DNA from: Nocardia sp. NBC_00416
GTDB taxonomy: Bacteria > Actinomycetota > Actinomycetes > Mycobacteriales > Mycobacteriaceae
Direction of reading: 5' to 3'
Assembly: GCF_036032445.1 (NCBI RefSeq)
Contig: NZ_CP107932.1
Coordinates: 6,574,501-6,638,500, forward strand
Length of the DNA stretch: 64,000 nucleotides
Translations under genes and position numbers: made by a program
Shown here: positions 24,648 through 32,940 of the stretch, one piece after another
How the letters are laid out: each line of letters opens with the position of its first letter
Position numbering within the stretch: position 1 is the stretch's first letter
The notes under the pieces: model-generated
Told to the model about the DNA's origin: nothing
The model's input: only the letters and a program-made list of their open reading frames with translations
Databases searched by the model: none

Positions 24648-26024
24648 GTGAAGAGCACCGTCGAGCAGCTGAGCCCGACCCGGGTCCGGATCAATGTCGA
24701 GGTGCCCTTCGAGGAGCTGAAGCCGGACTTCGATCGCGCCTACAAGGCCCTGGCCAAGCAGGTGCGCATTCCCGGCTTTCGCCCGGGCAAGGCGCCGGCC
24801 AAGCTGCTCGAGGCGCGCCTGGGCCGCGGCGCGGTCCTGGAGCAGGTCGTCAACGACGCGCTGCCGGGCCGCTACAGCGAGGCCGTCACCGCCTCCGAGG
24901 TGAAAGTCATCGGACAGCCGGAAATCGAGATCACCAAGATCGAGGACGGCCAGGAGCTGGCCTTCACCGCCGAGGTCGATATCCGTCCGGAGATCGCCCT
25001 GCCCGAGGACTACAGCACCATCGCCGTCACCGTCGACGCCATCGAGATCACCGATGACGATATCGATGAGCAGCTGCAGTCGCTGCGCCAGCGTTTCGGC
25101 ACCCTCAGCGGTGTCGAACGGCCGGTGCAGGACGGCGATTTCGTATCCATCGACCTCTCCGCCACCGTCGGCGGCGAAGAGGTGCCGGAGGCCGCGACCA
25201 CCGGGCTGTCGCACGAGGTCGGTTCGGGCCAGCTCATCGAGGGCCTGGACGAGGCCGTCATCGGATTGTCGGCCGGCGAGTCCAAGGAGTTCACCTCGAC
25301 GCTGGTCGCGGGCGATCACGCCGGCCAGGAGGCCACGATCACCGTGACCGTCGGATCGGTCAAAGAACGTGAGCTGCCCGAGGCCGACGACGAATTCGCC
25401 CAGCTCGCCAGTGAATTCGACACCATCGAGGAACTGAAGGCCGATCTGCGGTCGCGGGTCGAGCGGGTCAAGAAGGTGGAGCAGGCCGGCGATATCCGGG
25501 ACCAGGTGCTGGAGAAGCTGCTGGAAACCGTCGAGGTGCCGCTGCCCGAGGCCGTGGTGAAGGCCGAGATCGACGCCGTGCAGCACGACGCCGTCCACGG
25601 GTTCGATCACGACGAGGCCAAGTTCGCCGCGGCGCTGGAAGCGCAGGGCTCGAGCCGCGAAGAGTTCGACGCCGATACCAAGGAGGCCGCCGAGAAGTCG
25701 GTGAAGACCCAGCTGCTGCTGGACGCGGTCGCCGAGGCCGAAGGCACCCAGGTCGGGCAGGAAGAGCTCACCGAGCGGATCCTGTTCCAGGCCCAGCGCT
25801 ACGGCATGGCGCCGGAGCAGTTCATCCAGCAGGTGCAGCAGGCCGGCCAGCTCGGCGCCGTCTTCGCCGACGTCCGCCGCGGCAAGGCCCTGGCCGGTGT
25901 GGTCGGCCAGGTGACGGTGACCGATTCGGCGGGCAACACCGTGGACACCGACGAAATGTTCGGCAACGCCGCGGAATCCGACGAGCCGACCAGCGAGGAG
26001 TCCACCATCGCGGACGCGGAGTGA
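24648..26024 (+). CDS. tig: Trigger factor (ribosome-associated chaperone and PPIase)
   Basis: A 458-residue chaperone that binds nascent chains at ribosomal protein L23. The N-terminal ribosome-binding domain has FRPGKAPAKLLEARLGRGAV, close to the usual GFRxGKxP signature. A central FKBP-like PPIase domain starts near 160 (VQDGDFVSIDLSATVGGEE), and a helical C-terminal substrate domain ends in a Glu/Asp-rich tail. The GTG at 24648 is preferred: AAGGAG is 7 bases upstream of it and gives MKSTVEQLSPTR, the common start. An ATG at 24642 would sit 1 base from that RBS. The 290 bases upstream show no recognisable RNA gene. Downstream are clpP1, clpP2 and clpX, a proteostasis cluster. Confidence 0.95.
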   Translation: MKSTVEQLSPTRVRINVEVPFEELKPDFDRAYKALAKQVRIPGFRPGKAPAKLLEARLGRGAVLEQVVNDALPGRYSEAVTASEVKVIGQPEIEITKIEDGQELAFTAEVDIRPEIALPEDYSTIAVTVDAIEITDDDIDEQLQSLRQRFGTLSGVERPVQDGDFVSIDLSATVGGEEVPEAATTGLSHEVGSGQLIEGLDEAVIGLSAGESKEFTSTLVAGDHAGQEATITVTVGSVKERELPEADDEFAQLASEFDTIEELKADLRSRVERVKKVEQAGDIRDQVLEKLLETVEVPLPEAVVKAEIDAVQHDAVHGFDHDEAKFAAALEAQGSSREEFDADTKEAAEKSVKTQLLLDAVAEAEGTQVGQEELTERILFQAQRYGMAPEQFIQQVQQAGQLGAVFADVRRGKALAGVVGQVTVTDSAGNTVDTDEMFGNAAESDEPTSEESTIADAE

Positions 26025-26047
26025 CCCCACGCGAGAATCGCGGATAG

Positions 26048-26149
26048 GAAGCCCTGAGACCTAGGCGGTGTTGGCCATCCGAAGACAGAAGACGAACGAT
26101 CACTGTCCTCGGTGCGCGCACGCCCCGGCCCTCAGGGCTTCTTTCTTCC
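26048..26149 (+). ncRNA. Candidate structured RNA or extended terminator after tig
   Basis: Three nested helices are visible. The outer one pairs GAAGCCCTGAG (26048-26058) with CTCAGGGCTTC (26131-26141) perfectly over 11 bp and is followed by TTTCTTCC. The middle one pairs GGCGGTG (26064-26070) with CACGCC (26119-26124) with one bulged G. The inner one pairs CCGAAGACAG (26079-26088) with CTGTCCTCGG (26103-26112) with one mismatch around a 14-base loop. It starts 23 bases after the tig stop, so it could be the tig terminator. The size and layered internal loops are unusual for a simple terminator. No known RNA family was recognised. Confidence 0.5.
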
Positions 26150-26484
26150 GCGCAGGGCGGGACAACTCCGGCGTCGGCATCCCTGGGGCTTCGCACTATG
26201 CGGGCAGACTCGCCGTCGCGAGACGGTATCCACGGCTCATGAGTGCTGCTGCCCGAAGCTCTCGACGAGGTGCACCGGTCCACGGCACACACCCCTGCAT
26301 GCGCTCCGGACAGTCGACCCTCATAGCCGGCGGTCGGCCCCCTTTTGCTACGGCGGCCGAGCGTGTGCTGATGGGTGCCGGGGAGCGGGAATCCGTTGAG
26401 CATCTGCCGGGTCGTGAGCTTGTAGGGGCCGGCAGTGTGTGCCTGCCTGTGCCCGACGCTTCTTCCGTATGGTCGTCATCCGTG

Positions 26485-26600
26485 GTCGGGGCCCGCCCCG
26501 GTTCTGGAGCGACGGAGCGAGGGAGCGCAGCGACTGAGCGGAGGAGTGAAGAACCGGGGTCGACAAGGGCCCCGACCCGCGCCGCCGAAGGCGGGGCAGA
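26485..26600 (+). repeat. Palindromic repeat, copy R1 (full)
   Basis: A 92-base core from GTCGGGGCCC (26485-26494) to GGGCCCCGAC (26567-26576), with inner arms CCCCGGTTCT and AGAACCGGGG. A degenerate GC-rich second hairpin follows. Its core differs from R3 at only three positions by eye, although the copies are 12 kb apart. Confidence 0.8.
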
Positions 26601-26608
26601 CAATATTG

Positions 26609-26619
26609 CGCTCTGAGCG
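26609..26619. promoter_or_regulatory. Possible ClgR-type operator upstream of clpP1
   Basis: CGCT-CTG-AGCG is a perfect palindrome 87 bases before the clpP1 GTG. ClgR activates clpP operons in actinobacteria through CGC/GCG palindromes of this general type. The exact spacing of the consensus is uncertain to me, so this is a candidate only. Confidence 0.35.
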
Positions 26620-26705
26620 AATCGGGGTGGTACCGGGAGTTCGGTTCCGCCCTGTTTCGTTAATGTTTGTGACAGCAACGAGCCGGCGAGAGAAGGCAGG
26701 TATCC

Positions 26706-27320
26706 GTGACAATCAACCAAGCCGAGGTCATGACAGCTCCGACCGCTGGGCTCAACCTCAGCGATTCTGTGTACGAGCGCCTGCTGCGTGAGCGCATCAT
26801 CTTTCTCGGCACGCAGGTCGACGATGACATCGCGAACAAGATTTGCGCGCAGATCCTGCTGCTGTCGGCGGAGGACCCGACCAAAGATATTTCGCTCTAC
26901 ATCAACTCGCCGGGCGGGTCGGTGAACGCGGGTATGGCGATCTACGACACCATGCAGTACGCCGAATGCGATATCGCGACCACCGCGATGGGTTTGGCTG
27001 CGTCCATGGGGCAGTTCTTGCTGACCGCGGGTGCACCGGGAAAGCGTTTCGCGCTGCCGCACACCCGGATCATGATGCATCAGCCGTCGGCCGGTATCGG
27101 CGGTTCGGCCGCGGATATCGCGATCATGGCCGAGCAGTTCGCGTACACCAAGCGTGAGCTCAACGAGTTGCAGGCGCAGCACACCGGTAAGCCGGTGGAG
27201 CAGATCAACGCCGACGCGGATCGCGACCGCTGGTTCACGCCCGATCAGGCGCTGGAGTACGGCTTCATCGACCGTGTGATCAGCAATGCGCGCCAGGCGG
27301 GCGGCACGGGCAGCAACTAG
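26706..27320 (+). CDS. clpP1: ATP-dependent Clp protease proteolytic subunit 1
   Basis: A 204-residue serine protease subunit with catalytic Ser100 (MGLAASMGQFLL), His125 (IMMHQPSAG) and Asp174 (DADRDRWF). INSPGGSVNAGMAIYDTMQ is the substrate-binding strand region. The gene starts with GTG. In mycobacteria ClpP1 and ClpP2 form separate heptamer rings that stack into a mixed tetradecamer, essential and driven by ClpX or ClpC1. clpP2 follows 88 bases later on the same strand, and a palindrome resembling a ClgR site lies upstream, so the pair is probably an operon induced by protein stress. Confidence 0.95.
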   Translation: MTINQAEVMTAPTAGLNLSDSVYERLLRERIIFLGTQVDDDIANKICAQILLLSAEDPTKDISLYINSPGGSVNAGMAIYDTMQYAECDIATTAMGLAASMGQFLLTAGAPGKRFALPHTRIMMHQPSAGIGGSAADIAIMAEQFAYTKRELNELQAQHTGKPVEQINADADRDRWFTPDQALEYGFIDRVISNARQAGGTGSN

Positions 27321-27408
27321 GGCGTCGTCCGCGAATCCCGGCCCGGGCCGTCGGCCGGTTTCGCGAATCCGTCCGGCGGACAGCTCACTCACAGACTTGG
27401 AGACGAAT

Positions 27409-28074
27409 ATGGCCAATCCGATCGATCCTCGCGGCCTCGGCGGTATCGCCCCGGCGGGCCCGCAGTCGCGCTACATCCTGCCGTCGTTCATCGAGCATTC
27501 GAGTTTCGGCGTCAAGGAGTCCAACCCGTACAACAAGCTGTTCGAGGAGCGCATCATCTTCCTCGGCGTGCAGGTCGACGATGCTTCGGCGAATGACATC
27601 ATGGCCCAGTTGCTGGTGCTCGAATCGCTGGATCCCGATCGTGACATCACGATGTACATCAATTCGCCGGGTGGTTCGTTCACCTCGTTGATGGCCATCT
27701 ACGACACCATGCAATATGTGCGTGCCGATGTCGCGACGGTCTGCCTCGGGCAAGCTGCGTCGGCCGCCGCGGTGCTGCTGGCCGCCGGTACCCCCGGTAA
27801 GCGTGCCTGCCTGCCGAACGCCCGCGTGCTGATCCATCAGCCGTCGGTCGAGGGCGGTATCCAGGGGCAGGTGTCGGACCTGGAGATCCAGGCGGCCGAG
27901 ATCGAGCGTATGCGCCGGTTGATGGAGTCCACGCTCGCGTATCACACGGGTAAGGAAGCCGATGTCATCCGCAAGGACACCGACCGCGACAAGATCCTGA
28001 CGGCCGCGGAGGCCAAGGAATACGGGATCATCGATACCGTGTTCGACTACCGCAAGCTCAGCGCCCAGAAGTAA
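27409..28074 (+). CDS. clpP2: ATP-dependent Clp protease proteolytic subunit 2
   Basis: A 221-residue ClpP paralogue with Ser118 (GQAASAAAVLL), His143 (VLIHQPSVEGG) and a matching Asp (KDTDRDKILT). Its N-terminus is longer than that of ClpP1 (IDPRGLGGIAPAGPQSRYIL), which fits ClpP2 contacting the ATPase. The ATG at 27409 is chosen for the upstream TTGGAG and for the family's usual start; the frame is open further up to 27286, overlapping the end of clpP1. It pairs with ClpP1 in the mixed protease. Confidence 0.95.
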   Translation: MANPIDPRGLGGIAPAGPQSRYILPSFIEHSSFGVKESNPYNKLFEERIIFLGVQVDDASANDIMAQLLVLESLDPDRDITMYINSPGGSFTSLMAIYDTMQYVRADVATVCLGQAASAAAVLLAAGTPGKRACLPNARVLIHQPSVEGGIQGQVSDLEIQAAEIERMRRLMESTLAYHTGKEADVIRKDTDRDKILTAAEAKEYGIIDTVFDYRKLSAQK

Positions 28075-28439
28075 GGCGTGTCCGGGTCCGGCGCGCCGCA
28101 TGAGCGCGGTACGCCGGGCCGGCCGGGCGGCGGGTCCCGGCCGAGTGGATTGCGCGCGACGTGATCACGACACGCCCCCGGGCACTACGACGCCCGGAAA
28201 ACGTGCCGCGACGCGGTATCCGCGTGAATCCCCGCACAACCGCGACGAGAAACCTGCCCGAGTTGTCGACCTCCATCGCACTCACCGGGTACGGTCAAAC
28301 CCAGGGACCTTTGTTCCCGGTTGACAGCACCGCCCTTCGATCCGGGTGATACGGCCGGATTTCGCTCCACCGCAGGCGGCGGACGGCTGGAAGCTGGACG
28401 GATTGGTTGCACGCGAACAAGGAAGTAGGGACCCACGAG
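28075..28439. other. 365-base clpP2-clpX intergenic region
   Basis: A perfect TTGACA occurs at 28321-28326, but the only nearby -10-like hexamer, GATACG at 28348-28353, is 21 bases away, so I do not call a promoter. The gap suggests clpX is transcribed separately from clpP1-clpP2. No terminator with a T-tract was seen. Confidence 0.4.
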
Positions 28440-29720
28440 ATGGCGCGCATCGGCGACGGCGGCGATCTGCTCAAATGCTCGTTCTGCGGAAAGAGCCAGA
28501 AGCAGGTCAAGAAGCTCATTGCGGGACCAGGGGTGTACATCTGCGACGAGTGCATCGATCTGTGTAACGAGATCATCGAGGAGGAGCTGGCCGAGTCCAG
28601 CGAGGTCAAGCTCGACGAGCTCCCCAAACCCGCGGAGATCCGGGATTTCCTGGAGAACTACGTGATCGGGCAGGATACTGCCAAACGCACGCTCGCGGTG
28701 GCGGTGTACAACCATTACAAGCGTATTCAGGCGGGGGACAAGGGCCGTGACGCGCGCGGCGAGAGCGTCGAATTGGCGAAGTCCAATATTCTGATGCTCG
28801 GTCCTACCGGCTGCGGTAAGACCTATCTGGCGCAGACGCTGGCCAAAATGCTGAATGTGCCGTTCGCGATCGCCGACGCCACCGCGCTCACCGAAGCGGG
28901 TTATGTGGGCGAGGACGTCGAGAATATTCTTCTCAAACTCATTCAGGCCGCCGATTACGACGTGAAGCGCGCCGAGACCGGGATCATCTATATCGACGAG
29001 GTCGACAAGATCGCGCGTAAGAGCGAGAACCCGTCGATCACGCGCGATGTGTCCGGCGAGGGCGTGCAGCAGGCACTGTTGAAGATTCTGGAGGGCACCC
29101 AGGCGAGTGTGCCGCCGCAGGGCGGGCGTAAGCATCCGCACCAGGAATTCATCCAGATCGATACGACCAATGTGCTGTTCATCGTGGCGGGCGCGTTCGC
29201 GGGCCTGGAGAAGATCATCTCCGATCGCACGGGGCACCGCGGTATCGGTTTCGGCGCCGAGGTGCGTTCCAAGGCCGAGATCGACACCACCGATCACTTC
29301 TCCGAGGTGATGCCGGAGGATCTGATCAAGTTCGGGCTGATCCCCGAGTTCATCGGCCGGTTGCCGGTCGTGGCTTCGGTGACGAACCTGGACAAGGATT
29401 CCCTGGTGAAGATCCTGTCCGAGCCGAAGAACGCGCTGGTCAAGCAGTACATTCGCTTGTTCGAGATGGACGGTGTGGACCTGGAGTTCACTCGCGACGC
29501 GCTCGAGGCAGTGGCCGATCAGGCCATTCTGCGCGGCACCGGGGCGCGTGGTCTGCGCGCGATCATGGAAGAAGTGCTGCAGCAGGTGATGTTCGATATC
29601 CCGAGCCGTGACGATGTGGCCAAGGTGGTCGTCGACGCGGATACGGTGAGCGACAATGTGCTGCCCACGATCGTGCCGCGTAAGCGGGAGCGGCCGGAGC
29701 GCCGCGAGAAGTCGGCCTGA
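28440..29720 (+). CDS. clpX: ATP-dependent Clp protease ATPase subunit ClpX
   Basis: A 426-residue AAA+ unfoldase that feeds substrates to ClpP1P2. The N-terminal zinc-binding domain (CSFCGKSQ and CDECIDLC) binds adaptors and substrates. Walker A is GPTGCGKTYLAQTLAKML, Walker B is IIYIDEVDKIARK and the Arg-finger region is LIPEFIGRLPVV. The ClpP-docking loop, normally IGF, is GIGFGAEVRSK here. The start is the ATG at 28440, just after GGAAGTAGGG. It is the last gene of the tig-clpP1-clpP2-clpX block. Confidence 0.96.
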   Translation: MARIGDGGDLLKCSFCGKSQKQVKKLIAGPGVYICDECIDLCNEIIEEELAESSEVKLDELPKPAEIRDFLENYVIGQDTAKRTLAVAVYNHYKRIQAGDKGRDARGESVELAKSNILMLGPTGCGKTYLAQTLAKMLNVPFAIADATALTEAGYVGEDVENILLKLIQAADYDVKRAETGIIYIDEVDKIARKSENPSITRDVSGEGVQQALLKILEGTQASVPPQGGRKHPHQEFIQIDTTNVLFIVAGAFAGLEKIISDRTGHRGIGFGAEVRSKAEIDTTDHFSEVMPEDLIKFGLIPEFIGRLPVVASVTNLDKDSLVKILSEPKNALVKQYIRLFEMDGVDLEFTRDALEAVADQAILRGTGARGLRAIMEEVLQQVMFDIPSRDDVAKVVVDADTVSDNVLPTIVPRKRERPERREKSA

Positions 29721-29821
29721 GCGCAGCCGCAACCGTTCCGATGCGGGATCGGGGCTGGTCCGGGTCCCGCCGGCAGTACGCTCGGTGACCACTCGACATT
29801 CGTGCGATGTAGGAGCAGGTC

Positions 29822-30280
29822 ATGGCGACACAGCTGCTTGCGGGAGGCACACAATTCGAGCGGCGCGATAGCGCCGGATCGCCCACGCGGCCCAGCCGCG
29901 TGGGCGTTGTGCTGTCGGTGATGGCAATGGTGCTGGTTCCGGTGCTGCTCGCCGCGCCGTCGGCGCAGGCCACCGTGCTCGAGGTCAGTGTGACACCTGA
30001 CCTGAACGCCGGGATCCGCACCAACTACGGCACCGGTTGCAGCTACACCGTGCGGGCCTGGCTCAGTGAAGCGGTGAGCGAGGTGACCTTCTTCGACAAC
30101 GGGGTCCCGTTCACCACGGTTGCGCCCGATGGCGGCGGGCTCGCGCTGACGCACTGGATTCCTGCCTACGAGGGCGATCACACCCTGCAGGCGGTTCAGG
30201 CCGGAGACGGCCAGGCCCCGTATGTGTCGGTGTTCGTCGGTCGCGGTGAGCACATCGGTTACGCCTGCTGGGTCATCTGA
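29822..30280 (+). CDS. Secreted protein with an Ig-like beta domain, unknown function
   Basis: A 152-residue protein. An AGGAG is placed well for the ATG at 29822. The first 50 residues have a long polar stretch, then a hydrophobic core (VVLSVMAMVLVPVLLAA) and a cleavage-like site PSAQA-TV. The mature part of about 100 residues is beta-rich (SYTVRAWLSEAVSEVTFFDN, then EGDHTLQAVQAG), suggesting an Ig-like fold, with two Cys (GTGCSY and YACWVI) placed to form a disulfide. A perfect 10-bp hairpin lies inside the first 90 coding bases (29881-29905). It may be that translation begins further down, at a GTG near 29909 or the ATG at 29921. No family is recognised. Confidence 0.6.
   Translation: MATQLLAGGTQFERRDSAGSPTRPSRVGVVLSVMAMVLVPVLLAAPSAQATVLEVSVTPDLNAGIRTNYGTGCSYTVRAWLSEAVSEVTFFDNGVPFTTVAPDGGGLALTHWIPAYEGDHTLQAVQAGDGQAPYVSVFVGRGEHIGYACWVI
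29881..29905. other. Perfect 10-bp hairpin near the 5' end of the secreted protein gene
   Basis: GCCCACGCGG at 29881-29890 pairs fully with CCGCGTGGGC at 29896-29905 around CCCAG. No T-tract follows, so a classical terminator for clpX is unlikely. It lies 59 bases after the assigned start codon. Confidence 0.6.
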
Positions 30281-30330
30281 GCGGGCTCAGGACCGCCGAA
30301 TCCGGGAGCGTCGGATCCGGGTCGCGGCCA

Positions 30331-30900
30331 TCAGGACCACGGCACCCGGCAGGAGTCGGTGCTGAATCCCTGGGCGGTGATGCCGAGGGCGTGGTTGTTT
30401 CGTGCCCGGGAGTTCTCCAAGGCGATCTGGTAGGTCAGTTCGACTACTCCCGCCCGGCCGAAGCGGCGTTCCAGGTCGGCGACCTGGTCGTCGTCGACGG
30501 TCATCGGCGTGGCGGTCATGGCATCGGCATAGGCGATGGCGGCGCGTTCGTCGTCGGTGTAGTGCGGTGAGGTCCGGTATTCGTCGATGTGCTGGAGGCG
30601 GTCGATATCGAGTCCGTCCAGGCGTTGCAGCATGGTGCCGAAGTCGACGCACCAGGAGCAGCCGACGGTCCACGCCGTCCGGTATACGGCGATTTCGCGG
30701 ATATCGGCGGGCAGTTTCTTCGAGACCCGCTCGGCCAGCAGTTCGTGCACGCCGCCGGCGACCAGGAGGCCGGGGTGGTGGGCGGTGACCGCGAAGGGTT
30801 CGGGCACTTCCCCGACCTTGCGGCGCGCGAACCAGTACATCACCCGGGTCAGCAGGCCCGCGTCCGTCGGGGCGACGGCGGGGATACGGGAAGTGCTCAT
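30331..30900 (-). CDS. Carboxymuconolactone decarboxylase/AhpD-like protein
   Basis: A 189-residue protein of the CMD/AhpD alpha-helical family. The redox motif region reads REIAVYRTAWTVGCSWCVDFG: a CxxC (C-S-W-C) preceded by the usual Ala/Val-rich helix, with the His found in AhpD (CxxC-x3-H) replaced. AhpD-type proteins act as peroxidase reductants or as hydroperoxidases; a decarboxylase activity is not implied. The start at 30900 has GAGGAG 5 bases upstream. A ketosteroid-isomerase-like gene lies 199 bases upstream on the same strand. Confidence 0.75.
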   Translation of the reverse strand: MSTSRIPAVAPTDAGLLTRVMYWFARRKVGEVPEPFAVTAHHPGLLVAGGVHELLAERVSKKLPADIREIAVYRTAWTVGCSWCVDFGTMLQRLDGLDIDRLQHIDEYRTSPHYTDDERAAIAYADAMTATPMTVDDDQVADLERRFGRAGVVELTYQIALENSRARNNHALGITAQGFSTDSCRVPWS

Positions 30901-31099
30901 CGGTTCTCCTCGTTCGTGTGGTTGTCTGCTACCACTTGGACGAGATACCGGCCTTCCGCGTGACGCCCGGGCGCTCACGGTGTCGGCCGGACGGATCGTG
31001 GCCCGCGACGGCCGGGACGCGCTTCGAAACTCCGGCCGGTCGTGGGCGGCCCGTCGGGCGGTGCGGCGGCTCAGCGCAGTCGAGTCACCGCACCTCGGC

Positions 31100-31477
31100 T
31101 CACTCGGGTTCGACGGCCATATCCTCGGCGGCCCAATAGGCGCGCATCCGGGTGATCCGGCCTTCGTCGTCGAACTCCATGACATCGATCGGGCTCAGTG
31201 TCATCCGGTGCCCACCCGCCCTGGTCACGAGGGTGAAGACGAAGGCAGCATGCTTGTCGGCGATCCGGACGGTTTCCGGGGCGAGGCTCGTCTCCCGGTC
31301 GAGGCTCGCGATCACGTCGTAGAACTCGCGGATGGCGTCGTGGCCCTGTTTCGGCTCGGTGCCGATGGGGTCCTCGATGACGGCATCGGGTGCGTAGAGA
31401 TCGACGATTTCTTCGGTCGGTCCCGAGCCGACCAGTTTCACGTATTGCTCGACGACGTCGCGGATCTCCCGTGCCAT
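31100..31477 (-). CDS. Ketosteroid isomerase (delta5-3-ketosteroid isomerase)-like protein
   Basis: A 125-residue NTF2-fold protein that looks like a true steroid isomerase rather than a generic SnoaL protein. The catalytic positions of the Pseudomonas and Comamonas enzymes are present: Tyr12 (QYVKLV), Asp36 (AVIEDPIGTEP) and Asp98 (LSPIDVMEFDDEGRITRM). It would move a double bond in 3-oxo-delta5 steroids via a dienolate. No other steroid-degradation gene is next to it. GGAG precedes the ATG at 31477. Confidence 0.72.
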   Translation of the reverse strand: MAREIRDVVEQYVKLVGSGPTEEIVDLYAPDAVIEDPIGTEPKQGHDAIREFYDVIASLDRETSLAPETVRIADKHAAFVFTLVTRAGGHRMTLSPIDVMEFDDEGRITRMRAYWAAEDMAVEPE

Positions 31478-31930
31478 TACCACTCCTACCGAAATGAAAC
31501 GTGTTCTAGGTTCGGGAGCGTAGCAGTTGTGTGTGGGTCCGGCGTCGGAATCGGCGTGCAACGGCAACATCTGCAGCTGCGCCCGCCACGCCGGTGTGGT
31601 GGGGAAATACCTGGTAGAAGCACCGACCTTGCAGAGCGGGCGGGTATCGCCGCTGATCCCTCGGTTCGCCGTTGAACCGCCGCCTTGCTGGTGTGCGTCT
31701 GCTGGGATTTTCGCTATGGCGGGTGCAAGTGTTACGTGTTCCAGGCTCTCGAATTCGCCGAATCCGGGCATCCGAGCCGCCGTTGTCGGGGCTTCGGCCC
31801 GGATATGAATCAGAAAACATTGCTATGACTGCAGGTCCGGACGGTGTGTCGGCCGTTCGGTGTCGGTATTGTGATGTTGAATCGACCCGGTCAACCAGAT
31901 GTTCGAGCGATGAGTGAAAGCGGAGGAGAT
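31478..31930. other. 453-base divergent intergenic region
   Basis: Separates the isomerase-like gene (minus) from the IHF-like gene (plus). Contains the IHF-like gene's RBS (GGAGGAG at 31922-31928). No operator, RNA or convincing small gene was seen. Confidence 0.4.
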
Positions 31931-32245
31931 ATGGCACTGCCAACGATGACCGCAGAACAACGCACGGAGGCTCTGGCCAAAGCGGCGGCGGTGCGCAAGG
32001 CGCGCTCCGAACTGATCGGTCAGGTGAAAGACGGCAAAGTCTCGGTCGCCGACCTGCTGCGCAAGGCCGATAGTGATGAACTGGTCAAGAAGACGAAGGT
32101 GGTCGCCGTGATCAAGGCGCTGCCCGGCGTCGGTCCCGTGAAGGCCGCCAAGCTGATGGATCAGGCGGATATCCCGGAAGATCGCCGGATCGGCGGCCTG
32201 GGCGCCCGGCAGCGCGCGGCGCTGCTGGAGGCACTGGCCAACTGA
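31931..32245 (+). CDS. Actinobacterial integration host factor (mIHF)-like DNA-binding protein
   Basis: A 104-residue protein with the mIHF/sIHF pattern: MALPTMTAEQRTEALAKAAA at the start, a basic N-terminal helix (VRKARSEL), and a helix-hairpin-helix-like segment IKALPGVGPVKAAKLM followed by RIGGLGARQRAALLEAL. mIHF is an abundant nucleoid protein that bends DNA. In mycobacteria the main gene sits beside gmk and rpoZ; neither is here, so this may be a second copy. The ATG at 31931 follows GGAGGAG. Confidence 0.78.
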   Translation: MALPTMTAEQRTEALAKAAAVRKARSELIGQVKDGKVSVADLLRKADSDELVKKTKVVAVIKALPGVGPVKAAKLMDQADIPEDRRIGGLGARQRAALLEALAN

Positions 32246-32419
32246 GGAGGGGGAGCGTCCGGCAGCGGACGCTCCGAACTCCGGCCGCGGCCGAGCCGGT
32301 CGGTGAAACGACCGGCATGGCCCGGCGGGCTGCCGCGAGCCGTGTGCCCGGCCGCCTGTATGGACCTGCCGCGCCGATCCGTATGGGTTCGCGGCTCTGA
32401 ATCGGGGAGTGTGGTCACC

Positions 32420-32866
32420 GTGACGGGCACGGCCCTGCGCGAAGAACTGGAATCGTTCCTCGGCGAATACCAGTCCACCCTGAGTGCGTACGACGCCGAG
32501 CGCACCGCCGCGCTGTGGGGGACTCCGGGCACGATCGTGAGCGATGAATTCGTGGGTGCGCTGCATTCGCGCGAGGAAATGGCCCGGGGTCTGGCGCAGG
32601 CGCATCCCATTTACCAGATGCTCGGGCTCTCCCGGGTGGATCACACGGTCCTCGATCTCGCCGAGTTGACCGAATCGCTGATGCGAGCGCGGGTGCGCTG
32701 GCATTTCTACGACGGTGACGACGAACTGCTCACCGATAGCGACTACGAGTATGTGCTGCGCCGCGACGACGATGGCTGGCATACCTACGTCGCAGTCGCC
32801 ATCGACGAGGCGGCGAAACTGTCGCGCCTGGCCGCGGACAAGGGACTCCAGCTACCGGGTATTTGA
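32420..32866 (+). CDS. SnoaL/DUF4440-like NTF2-fold protein
   Basis: A 148-residue protein with the NTF2-like alpha+beta cone pattern (ELESFLGEYQSTLSAYDAER, TIVSDEFVGALHSREEMARG, then DSDYEYVLRRDDDGWHTYVA). Such proteins include small hydrolases, isomerases and ligand carriers, and nothing in the sequence tells which. The GTG at 32420 is chosen: GGGGAG lies 10 bases upstream, while the GTG at 32411 would be 1 base away. It follows the IHF-like gene on the same strand after 174 bases. Confidence 0.6.
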   Translation: MTGTALREELESFLGEYQSTLSAYDAERTAALWGTPGTIVSDEFVGALHSREEMARGLAQAHPIYQMLGLSRVDHTVLDLAELTESLMRARVRWHFYDGDDELLTDSDYEYVLRRDDDGWHTYVAVAIDEAAKLSRLAADKGLQLPGI

Positions 32867-32940
32867 CCGGCGACCGCGACCGGCGAGGGGCAAGGGACCG
32901 GCGAGGGGTGCGGGGCGAGGGGCGCGCGTGCTCACGCGTG

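Larger units (their letters stand above)
26025..26705. other. 681-base tig-clpP1 intergenic region
   Basis: Contains the long hairpin RNA candidate (26048-26149), about 330 bases in which I see nothing specific, one full copy of the palindromic repeat (26485-26600), the CGCT-N3-AGCG palindrome (26609-26619) and the clpP1 leader. TAATGT at 26661-26666 is a possible -10. Confidence 0.6.
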
